Positions 22,801 to 34,800 of a stretch of DNA of 64,000 nucleotides are shown piece by piece. This DNA comes from Aquatica leii (Eukaryota; Arthropoda; Insecta; Coleoptera; Lampyridae), in NCBI GenBank assembly GCA_035610365.1, contig CM069436.1, positions 9,290,937-9,354,936 on the forward strand. Reading direction: 5' to 3'. Under the pieces are notes generated by a model. That model was not told the origin of the DNA. It ran no database searches and worked only from the letters and a program-made list of their open reading frames with translations. A program made the translations under genes and the position numbers. Position 1 is the first letter of the stretch, and every line of letters begins with the position of its first letter.

Positions 22801-25800
22801 CCATTTAATTAACACGGTAACAGAAAAAAAACTTTTAATAACCTTGCAATAAATAACAATACTTGTTTCAGGAATACCAGTCTTTACGTCGATTATGTGC
22901 TGAGATAATATTCAAGTGTTCTGCAAATCCTTTGTCGAGGGATCAAGTTCGCGAGGCTGGGGGTTTAGATCCTCTTGTAAACTTGATAAGAGAACCAAAA
23001 ACTCGTAGCGACAAGTCACTTTTAGCTGCCTTAACCGGCGCTATTTGGAAGTCCGCGATTAGTCCGGAAAATGTTAAAAAACTTGATCAACTAAAAGCCG
23101 TTCCGGTAAGTACATAATAATTCAAACGCATTTTTTAACTTATGGTTTTTAAGACTTTGGTTGTAATAATCTCAAACGTAGACGAAACTTCGCAAGTGTT
23201 AACAAACGCTGTTGGAGGTCTAGCCGAATGTTTAAAATTTGAACAGAACCGAGTTATTTTACGTAGTTGCAATGGAATTCCTTATTTGGTGAATCTTTTA
23301 AATTATGTGTTTCCTCCACTCTTAGAAAATGTGCCTCTGGTTCTGTTGGAGTGCGCGAAAGATCCCGACAGCATGAGGCAAATTGAAGAATTGGACGGAG
23401 TTCGACTAATTTGGTCTTTATTGAAAAATCCAAATCCTAAGGTTTGTAATTATTGATGCCTATTGAATTGTATTTTGAATTTACCAGGTCGTAGCCAACG
23501 CCGCTTGGTCTTTAGTTCCTTGTATAAGAAATGCTCACGATTCAGGGGAAATGATACGTTGTTTTGTCGGTGGATTGGAGCTGATCGTTACACAATTAAA
23601 ATCATCTGATAATTACGTATTGGCAGCGGTTTGCGCCGCAATAGCCGAAGTAGCAAAAGACAAAGAAAACTTAGGTGTCATTAGCGACCACGGGGTTGTT
23701 CCTTTACTCGTTAATTTGGTGAATACTAAAAACGAATTGCTGCGAGAACATCTTGCTTCGGCAATCGCTTACTGTTGTTCGTGGGGATGCAACAACAAAA
23801 TGTTCGGAAGGTACGTAAAATAAAATCATTTCTAAATTAGTTGAAGGTTTACTAGAAAAAAACTAATAATAATAACTAATTATAAAGATTTATATAAACA
23901 TGTTTTCAAACCTTTGGAACACATTTTCTTAAAATGCATGTTACTTATGTTTCACCTTGATTAGTCTGTTTGCGCAAATTGATTATACTAACATAAACAT
24001 CTTTCTTTTGTTATATATCATTACATAAAAAGATGCGGTTGGATAAATTTACGTTAATTAAACACGCATAATTAAATTATTTATGTTTTTAGATAAGTAC
24101 CTATATAGACGTAAAATTGATTATTACGACTTTTTTACATTATATACTCTGAGAACACGTAAAAAAGTTATAAATATTGTTAAATATATAATTCAATCAA
24201 AGTTAGTACAAACATAATTACAGTAATCAACTGTTTTGGTTTTTAAACAAAACTAGGTAATCTGAAATATTGACAAAGTTTGAATTTTCCGCTAGTTCAT
24301 TTAATTTTTACAATGATAGTAGTAGTTCAAGTAACAAAGTGGTTTTATAACTCTTAAGTTAGCTCTCTAAATGTAAAATGGTTCTATTAAAGTTGTCTGA
24401 AAGATTATTTTGTTATCTATTCAAAATTGTTTTTTAAAACGATGTTTAGAACGTTCTTACAACAAAGTTATACAACTGCTTATGAGAGAGAACGTTTATA
24501 TAATATTGGTTATAAGACATTCTCCCCTTACAAATATTAATTGATTTAAAATAGCTATGTAGCTATGTCATTTATCACTTTAGAACTGCTTTATACAACT
24601 GTTTTAATAAAGTATGTGACTACGTTATATAATTGTTGTATTAGTAATATTATATAACAATTTTGCTTTCTGCATCAGATTACTCACAACGGAAGTTCCA
24701 GTATAACTGTTAATTAAAAGGACACAAAGCCTCAGTTATAAAAATAAGAGAAAAGCAGTTATAGAACAATACTGCTATTAAAGCGCAAAATTATTGTGTT
24801 AAATATAGTTATAAAACAATTCGGATATGTAATAGCGAAGGCTTCCACGGCCGGAATCTATACTAACATTAGAATTCGGATATACTGGCGCAAGCGAAAA
24901 ACAGCTGATTTGCCAGCATATGTACAACCGTTTGTCTAAAAAGCAAAAATAATTCTTTCAGAAGGATTAATAATGAATGGATCGCAGCTTATTGTTAAGT
25001 TACGCTGCTTTATATGTGATTCGCCTGCTCGGCCATTTTCATTAACTTTTTATTACTGAATACGCAATTAAAAATTCATCAAAATATAATCACATTTGTA
25101 AAATACGATGCTGTCGTGTTAACTTTTACATAAACTAAGATAATTAAATTTGAACGTTTTATAAGTTTTCTATATGCATCATAATTGTTGTATAAGAGTA
25201 AATTTGGGAATAAAAATGTTCTATTAAAAAGGGATAATTTTGAAAATGTACTCGCATATATTTTACATAGCCGCCATTCTCGAGGAACATAAAATTAACT
25301 TATATTTTACAACAAAAACACATCAATTAAAGCTTCTTATACTAGTATCTGTCTACTATTGTGGTTTTATGATAAAAATTTGAAATTGAAACCTTTTGTT
25401 TTTTATCTAATTTTTAATTTTAAAATACCCATTAAACTTGCGGCGCACTTAAATTTTGCGAATCTATCTACCTCATAATTGACAGTAAAATTTCCTTCGT
25501 AGCAAAAAACGACGTCCGTGTAGATCTATCTCATTAAATTTCGTGTAAATAATATATACTTTTATACGTTGCCATTTTTCATGAAATAGCCATCAGTTTT
25601 AGTTTAAGTAAATAATAGGAAGAATTAAGTTCCGAAAAGTAGTACATAATAACTGTTTGATTTTATTGAAGCTACTCTACAGTACAAAAATGTTTTGTAA
25701 CTTCATCAAAACCATTGTAATAAAGAGCCAACCAACTATAAAATATTCATGAAACTGTTTTGTAATTGATATATAACGTTTACGTAACTATCCCATAACA

Positions 25801-28800
25801 GTGTTTTGTTGGCTTTATAAAACACGTTAACAAACAAATATGTTTTATAAATATGTGCTTATTTGGATTTATAGCTACTGTAAGAACGTCTTAGTTACGT
25901 TCTTAGGACAAAACGTGTTTTATAAATCTTGTTTTGTAAACGTTCTCTCAAACGTTATAAAATATAAAATTGTTACTTGGGAGCATTGTAGTAATAGTGA
26001 TGAAATTTATTGCCGTAACGTGAAAAATATATTATTGACAGTATTGTTTACATCAAATTGAAAAGAAATCATGACAATTAATATATGGCAAGTCTAGGAT
26101 AGATGGACCACCGGTATAGACGGACCAGTTCTTCTTGAGTATGTAGAATCACACTTAGTTTTGGTCGTTTTGGTGAGTTTTATGTATTTGAGAAAAAAAC
26201 TTCATTTATATCTTATCAAATCTGTTAAGAATAAGGAAATGAGAGTTAATGCTGCAGTAGAAGCGTTTGGCATACTAAAAATCAAGGCGTCTCGAATTTT
26301 TAATAAATGATCCACTAGGAAAATCTCATTGTTAGGAATTGAAAACTAAAAAAAAAATTGTTGGACGTATAAAAAAATTACAATGAAGAAAGTGTACTCC
26401 AACTAGTGATTCAGTACGTTCCATGGTTTATTATTTAACAGAAAACCTGGAAAAACAAGAATTTTTTGACGGTTTGCCACCTGCTGTTAAAGTAAAAATG
26501 CTATGGCTATGTAAATAGTTCTAGATAGGACACTATCAGTTACTAAAGACGTGTGTAATATTTTCGATTAGTGAGCGCATTCTTACAGTTTCTGTTAACA
26601 GTTTTTTTCATTTTAAGCTATTATTATAATTGTGTGGTTGTAATAATGGATGGAAAGCTAAAAAAAAGTTTGTACTGATTAAAAATAAATTAGAACCCTT
26701 AAAAAAGCTAGATAACGGAGAACCCTGGAATAAACTTGTATGGTGTTGGTGAAGTAACTGTAGGAGATTGGTGCCGTAATAGAGACAAAATTGAAAAGTT
26801 TTCTAATACTATGTAGTATAAAAGGAAAATAATAAAAAAACCAAATACAAGTGGTGTTTTTTACGTCTGGTTTAGCCAACAACAATAAAAAGAAAGTCAT
26901 AGGCCCATTTCTACAAAACAAGTATTTGTCTTTCCAAAAAGAATTGAAAGAAGGCGACGGCGATTTTGCTGGAAGTGTAAACTGGTTGGACAGATGAAAA
27001 AAACGGTATAGAAATAGACAGCTAGAAATATGCAAGAAAAAGCTTTCTGCTGACACTAAAGTTGTGACAATAAAATATATAACAAATTCTGCTATATCCG
27101 AGCTTTACCCGTTATTATTTTTTTTATTTAGCGTATGGCTTGAAAATCACAGTACAATCAATTATAGGTAAACATATAGGTGACATTTTTTGTCATTTGC
27201 TCTTGGACATATCTTACAACGACCTCTTTTTCTGTTGTTCTGTGTCTGCCAAACAATATTTTTTTACGTCGCAAAACAAATAACAATTGAAAAATTTGTT
27301 ATATATTATTAAACATTGTTGAAAGAAACTCAGCTAAAAAAATATTGGGACAGTTGTAAAAAAAAACTTAAGAAAAGACAACAAAAACAACACGTCTGGG
27401 GTCAAAAAAGACCCCAATGGTAATCGGAAGGTTAACACACTTGCGTTGCAAACTTATACATAAAACAATAAAAAAAATAATTATTGATAGTTTAACGACG
27501 TACATTTACACAACGGTATTCTGTGCTTAGACGTATGTAGTGTCCCGTTTTTTTGTTTCTTGAGTGTACTTAATATGTGTCATCGATACTCAAAACACAG
27601 CATTAAAAAAAACAATTTTTTATGTGCAACAAACAAATGACTAAGCGGAACAAAAAATGGAAGTAATAGCTATAATTAAAAAACGTTTTTTTTATATAAA
27701 ATTGCGTTTGGACTCTAGAGTTTTACATAAACTGAAATCCAAACTAATATTTACAGTATATATTTTGTTGGAACAATCAAACGATCGTATCAAAGGTTGC
27801 GTAAATCGATGATACGCTTTAATTCTCTTATACTTTGTACCTATGATTACAATTCGCTCGTAATGTGATAGTGGTGAAACTATCAAACAAATAAAGCGTT
27901 ACGAATATTTGGCAACACAATCAAACGCTAATAAATTAAGAAACATTGCAACGAACATTGGTTTATCAGAAAAAAGAAAAATTTTTAATTTAAACTGTGA
28001 TATCGGTATAGAAATTTCGACGTAATTTAACATTAATGAGAGTTAATTGACCAAGCTTACGTTATATAATCATGTATTATATATTTTTTAAAATTTGGGT
28101 TTATGGAGATGTAAGATTGACGTTCATACTTTTGATGTAATGATTCGTAAAACAACAGATATGAAATTATGAATAGATTGCAATAATAATATGAAGTTTG
28201 AAAAAAAACTTACGCAACATCTTCAAACAGGTCAAGAACATTACTTTTCTCAAGCCAGTACTAGTGCAAGTCTTTAAAACAATTTACATCAACTAATTGT
28301 GAAACTACAAACTACTGTAATAGCGAAGGCTTCCACGGCCGGAATCTATACTAAGAGAAGAATGTCTTCCGGGTTTGGACCTTGTCATTGTTGTTGTAAT
28401 CGAAGTTGCCAACGTTTCGCCCACTTTCGTAAGGGGCTCCATCAGGGCGTGAAATAAATCGGAAAACTCAAACAAGCAATCTAACTAAGAACTTCTCAAA
28501 AGTTAGGTTATCCACTTGTGAAATAAGCCATAATCTAAACTCTGAAAAGGTAAGAAAGAAAACGATAACTTGAAAAAGCAAACGAAAATCTAACAAAGAA
28601 CCACTACCGAGTTAGGCAATCAACTTGCGAACCAAACCAGATTCTAAACTCCGTTGAAGTGACTGAAGAAGAAATAATCTCCGTATATAAAGGAACGGAT
28701 GGTTAAGCTAGACTCTGACCCGGAACCAAAGAGGGGATAGCTCGAAACCATGATCGCGATTGAAGTTATTGGGGTGTTTGATGATTTCTATGCTTTCTCG

Positions 28801-31800
28801 GAATTTCCTGTTGAAAAAGAATGGAGATTTGGCAATCAACGAAACATCAAAATTTATCTTGTGACCTGTAGTAAAATGATGTTCAGCAACCGCAGACTTG
28901 GAAATTTATCTTTTCCTTATACAACGATCATGTTCTGAAATGCGAGTAATGACGGAACGACCGGTTTCACCAATGTAGACTAAACCATATGAACAAGGAA
29001 TTTGGTATACACCGTGAGATGAAAGTGTAGGAAATTTGTCTTTGGGAAAAGGAAGAATCTGAGAGATTTTGCCTGTCGAGTTAAATATGGGTTTAATACC
29101 ATTCTTACGAAGAAGTTTCCCTATTTGATCTGTAACCTTGTGAATGTAGGGTAAGAAGGTCAATTTCGGGTTGGATTCGGGAGTAGAAATGTCCTTAGGT
29201 AATTGAGTACGTGGATGTAGACGACGATTAATAACTCTATGAATATCTCGCTTTACATAACCATTGTTCACTAAGGTTCTAGTAAGATGACGGAGTTCCG
29301 AGTCTAAATTCTCAGGTTGGCAAATAGAAAAGGCACAATGAACCAAAGATTCAATAACAGAACCTTTCTGTGCAGAATGATGATGAGACGAAACATGAAG
29401 GTATTTGTCCGTATAGATGGGTTTGCAATAAACAGAATGGCCCAGAAGTCCGTCGGGCTTACGAGTCACAAGAACGTCAAAAAATGGAAGAAAACCATTA
29501 CTTTCGATTTCCATAGTAAATTTGATATCTAAGTGTTCATTGTTAAGATGATCAAGAAACTTATACAATGCAAGATGACCATGAGACTAAACAATAAACG
29601 TTTCGTCAACATACCTAAACTACACTCTAAGTTTTGATATTGATGATTCCAAAGCAACCGTTCCAAAGGATTCTATAAAAATGTTAGCTACAACAGGTGA
29701 TAGACGAGAACCCATAGCAGCACCAGAAACCTGTTCGTAAAACTTGTTATCAAATTGGAAGTAAGTAGAGGATAGACACTTATCAATAAGAGGAACCAAA
29801 CTCAAGTCCTTGCCTTGTTGGGACAGAATCTGTTTGATGATAATAAGCAAATCCTTAATAAGAACTTTAGTAAAAAGTGAAGTAACATCGAAGCTCGCGA
29901 GAAGATCTTGGGGTTCAAGTTTTATAGTTTCTAGAAGTTGAATAAAATGTTGAGAGTTGAGGATGTGAAAAGAGGTTTTACCTGTAAACTCGCAAAGAAT
30001 GTTGGACAAGAACTTGGCTAGCTTGTAGGTAGGAGATTGGATAGTACTGACGATAGGTCGCAAAGGAATACCTTGTTTGTGAATTTTGGGAAATCCGTAA
30101 GGTGGTTTAGAATCTGATGGAGTAAGTCGACGTTTAGTTTCAGGAGCTAGATTGGAAGATTTGATGATTTGGCTGACCTCCCGTTCAATCCTCGAAGTGG
30201 GGTTGTGAGTTAGAAGAGCGTAAGTTTCTTCAGACAAAATAGAATTCGTTTTCGTAACATAATCAATTTGATTCCAAACTACAGTAGCGTTGCCTTTGTC
30301 AGCTGGAAGAACAATGATATCAGGGTACGAAGACTTTTTAGAGCTGACTCTTCCGACTTAGAAATGTTAGATTTAGGAATTTTAGATGATTCAAGGATTT
30401 TGCCAGTGTTAATACGAATGGGATCTGAGATGTGGCAAGGAAGATGTCTTATAGAAGACTCAACAGCACATAAAATATCTTCTTTAAGAATACGTTTGGG
30501 AGAAAACGCAAAATTCAAACCCTTAGAGAGCACCGATTCCTGTTCTGAGGTGAGGGCTAAAGTAGATAAATTGACAACCGTCTTTAAGAAGTTAGTAGTG
30601 GATGAAACTTTACGATTCTTGGATTCTAATAATTGAAACTTTTTGAGATGACCTTCAGTGGTTAGTTGTAGAGTGGTGTCAGACTGATGGTAAGTAATGT
30701 TGTCGAAGAGTTTCCAATCATCTGGGAATAGAGTGTTGGCCAACTGAAGATAAAGATAAAAGAGTTGTTTCAAAATAGTGTCTAACTTTCGCCTAGTTTG
30801 CTTAATCCGTTCGCGTATCAACGCTAGGCTAACACGGTGTAGGATGTTTCTAGAAGAACGTGTCTGAATGTGGAACTTGATGCTGAGGAATGCAGGAATG
30901 ATGTTGTGGTCACGACAGCGACTAAGAAAGGTTAAATTGCACAAAAGTTTGACGAGCTTGTTTGGAAAATACGGAGGTTTTAGAAGTAATATTCTCCCCG
31001 TAGAGATTGTTAATGTAATAGCCAAGGCTTCCACGGCCGGAATCTATGCTAAGATAAGAATGTCTTCCGGGTTTGGACCTTGTCATTGTTGTTGTAATCG
31101 AAGTTGCCAACGTTTCGCCCACTTTCGTAAGGGGCTTCATCAGGGCGTGAAATAAATCGGAAAACTCAAACAAGCAATCTAACTAAGAACTTCTCAAAAG
31201 TTAGGTTATCCACTTGTGAAATAAGCCATAATCTAAACTCTGAAAAGGTAAGAAAGAAAACGATAACTTGAAAAAGCAAACGAAAATCTAACAAAGAACC
31301 ACTACCGAGTTTACAGGTAAAACCTCTTTTCACATTCTCAACTCTCAACATTTTATTCAACTTCTAGAAACTATAAAACTTGAACCCCAAGATCTTCTCG
31401 CGAGCTTCGATGTTACTTCACTTTTTACTAAAGTTCTTATTAAGGATTTGCTTATTATCATCAAACAGATTCTGTCCCAACAAGGCAAGGACTTGAGTTT
31501 GGTTCCTCTTATTGATAAGTTAGTCCTCTACTTACTTCCAATTTGATAACAAGTTTTACGAACAGGTTTCTGGTGCTGCTATGGGTTCTCGTCTATCACC
31601 TGTTGTAGCTAACATTTTTATAGAATCCTTTGGAACGGTTGCTTTGGAATCATCAATATCAAAACTTAGAGTGTAGTTTAGGTATGTTGACGAAAAGTTT
31701 ATTGTTTAGTCTCATGGTCATCTTGCATTGTATAAGTTTCTTGATCATCTTAACAATGAACACTTAGATATCAAATTTACTATGGAAATCGAAAGTAATG

Positions 31801-34800
31801 GTTTTCTTCCATTTTTTGACGTTCTTGTGACTCGTAAGCCCGACGGACTTCTGGGCCATTCTGTTTATTGCAAACCCATCTATACGGACAAATACCTTCA
31901 TGTTTCGTCTCATCATCATTCTGCACAGAAACGTTCTGTTATTGAATCTTTGGTTCATCGTGCCTTTTCTATTTGCCAACCTGAGAATCTAGACTCGGAA
32001 CTCCGTCATCTTACTAGAACCTTAGTGAACAATGGTTATGTCAAGCGAGATATTCATAGAGTTATTAATCGTCGTCTACATCCACGTACTCAATTACCTA
32101 AGAACATTTTTACTCCCAAATCCAACCCGGGTTACAGATCAAATAGGGAAACTTTTTTGTAAGAATGGTATTAAACCCATATTCAACTCGACAGGAAAAA
32201 TCTCTCAGATTCTTCCTTCTCCCAAAGACAAATTTCCTGCACTTTCATCTCAAGGTGTATACCAAATTCTTTGTTTATGTGGTTTAGTCTACATTGGTGA
32301 AACCGGTCGTTCCGTCATTATTCGCATTTCAGAACATGATTATTGTATAAAGAAAAGGTATGTTTCCTGCGGTTGCGGAACATTATTTTACTACAGGTCA
32401 CAAGATAGATTTTGATAATGTTTCATTGATTGCCAAATCTCCATTCTTTTTCAACAGGAAATTTCGAGAAAGCATAGAAATCATCAAACACCCCAATAAC
32501 TTCAATCGCGATCATAGTTTCGAGCTATCTCCTGTTTAGATCCCGGTCATTAATCATTTATCGAAAACACGCCCCTTATCAACCGTAACCCAATCAGAGT
32601 TGAGCTTAACCATCCGTGACGATCCTTTTCCTTTATATACGGAGACTATTTCTTCTTAAGTCACTTCTACGGAGTTTAGAATCTGGCTTGGTTTACAAGT
32701 TGATTACCTAACTCTGTAGTGGCTCTTTGTTAGATTTTCGTTTGCTTTTTCAAGTTATCGTTTTCTTTCTTACCTTTTCAGAGTTTAGATTATGGCTTAT
32801 TTCACAAGTGGATAACCTAACTTTTGAGAAGAAGTTAGTTAGATATCGGTTGCTTGTTTGAGTTTTGCGATTTATCTCATGTCCTGATGAAGTCCCTTAC
32901 GAAAGTGGGCGAAACGTTGGCAGCTTCGGTTACAACAACAATGACACGATCCAAACCCGGAAGACATTCTTATCTTAGTATAGATTCCGGCCGTGGAAGC
33001 CTTCACTATTACAGTAGTTTGTAGTTTCACAATTAGTTGATGTAAATTGTGAATTGTTTTAAAGACTTGCACTAGTACCGGCTTGAGAAAAGTAACGTTC
33101 TTGACCTGTTTGAAGATGTTGCGTACGCTTTTCTTCAAACTTCACATTAATAAAAATTGCAATCTATTCATAATTTCATACCTGTTGTTTTACGAATCCT
33201 TACATCAAAAATATGAACGTCAATCTTACATCTCCATAAACCCAAATTTAAAAAAATATATAAAACACATGATTATATAACGTAAACTTGGTCAATTAAC
33301 TCAACTCAAATTTAAAAAAAAATAACTATACTGAAGCAATGAGAAACGTATGTAGTAGCATAGAATAATGAGCTTTATCATAAACAAAACATTAAAATAA
33401 TTAAAATATCATTTGTGTACATATAATTACATTTGTATTAATTTATGTAAATTGCAATAAAAATCAGTATGTAGTTAACTTATTTAATTACATACAAGAA
33501 AACTTGTCAAAACAAATTATATCTTTAATATTTTTTTCATAACAATTTCATTGTTATTTTGTTTATAATAATTATAGATTTCTAAGTAATTTTTTTATTG
33601 TTATTTTAATGCCTAGAACGTCGCTTTATGTTTCTTTAAACGTCACTTTTTTCCGCCATTGAAATTTTTTACGCGTGTTTTGTTTCCAACGAAAATATCA
33701 AAAAACTGTTTACAAGATATTCGGTTCAAAGTTTAAAAATGTAAGTAAAAGTTATACGATAAGGCCAATTATTATCAAGGAAGCACTAGGATGTTTGATA
33801 GATTTACCACAAACGATCCATTAGTTAGCAAAATATTTGGTTTAAATATTCAAGAAATATCTTAGCAAAATCAGGTAACGCACCATCATGTTAGTACCAT
33901 ATCGTGTTATTAGGCAGATCTAGATCTTCTTCATTTAGGTAAAGTACTGCAAGTGCAATGACTAATTTGTTTTTTAAAAATTCAAGGTATCTTGCACTTG
34001 TCAACGCGCTTCCAAAGAAGTTTCCATTTTCCAGTGTTGATTTCTTGCCGTAGAAATAAAAAGTAGTCTCGTCGGAAAATATTGTAGCAAATTTTTAAAT
34101 CTAATTTATTTAAAACTAAACTTTACACGATTGAAACTACACGTAACTAATTAAATCTAACGATATTTAAGAAAAACACACTAATAATGTCCGCAGATAA
34201 CTTTTGTTTATCTAAACCTGTATTTGTTGTAAAAGCACATACGCTTATACGCCATTATATTTATTTTTTACTGCCACGGGCACTTCATTTATTTATCTTA
34301 ACACACACGTTAATCACTTATTTATTTAAACAGACAGTCTTCTTAACTTCCGACTTTGAAAAAAAAACTGACCTCAGCTCCTTTTAAACACTTTTTATAT
34401 ATTTGTGTTATCTGTGTCGAGAATCTTCTACATTTTTCGGTAAACGTTCTCAAAGTTGACAATAACTTTAACAACGTTTCAATACATTATTCCGTAAGAA
34501 TTCTTCGTCATCGTTCAGACGTTCAAACATGGTTTCGCCATACTGTAATCTGCGGTCAAAATGATTATCGTTTAGCTCTTGGATCAAAATCACTTTATAA
34601 AAGTGGCATTTTCCATCTTCAAATATTTTAAGATGGAAGTTTAAACTATTTTGTTGTCTGTTGCCATTTGGCAATTTCGGAGATTTTCTTAAAACTCAAG
34701 TAGAAAATTTAATTTAGTATCTATTCGGACTATTGAAGGACCGATTTGAAGGCGATTTCTCACATATCAACCTTGCTAACGGTGGATTATGTTATTGGTT

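Larger units (their letters stand above)
28317..31311 (-). mobile_element. Penelope-like retroelement, family A, copy 1 (full structure, dead)
   Basis: Two direct 297-bp pseudo-LTRs (28317-28613 and 31015-31311), differing at only a few positions, flank the body on the - strand. Between them lie an N-terminal region, a telomerase-like RT, and a GIY-YIG endonuclease in one broken ORF. This arrangement is diagnostic of Penelope-like elements. Confidence 0.9.
28040..33302. repeat. 5.3-kb palindrome containing two copies of one Penelope-like element
   Basis: The left arm (28040-29992) and right arm (31308-33302) are reverse complements with roughly 90-95% identity by eye, around a 1.3-kb spacer. 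The arms contain the 3' half of a Penelope-like element plus about 280 bp of outside flank, also mirrored (GAGTTAATTGACCAAG... left; ...CTTGGTCAATTAACTC right). The spacer is the 5' half of the left copy with its 5' pseudo-LTR. Because the flanks are mirrored too, this is an inverted duplication rather than two chance insertions. Confidence 0.85.

Noticed and set aside
23154..23216. Acceptor at CGTAG before ACGAAACTTC for gudu exon 6
   Set aside because: It would shift the frame; the TTTTTAAG acceptor at 23153 keeps all 96 codons open and preserves the armadillo pattern.
27399..27421. CTGGGGTC...GACCCC inverted repeat as a piggyBac end
   Set aside because: It lies on the wrong side of the transposase C-terminal scrap for a 3' end, and the pairing is short.
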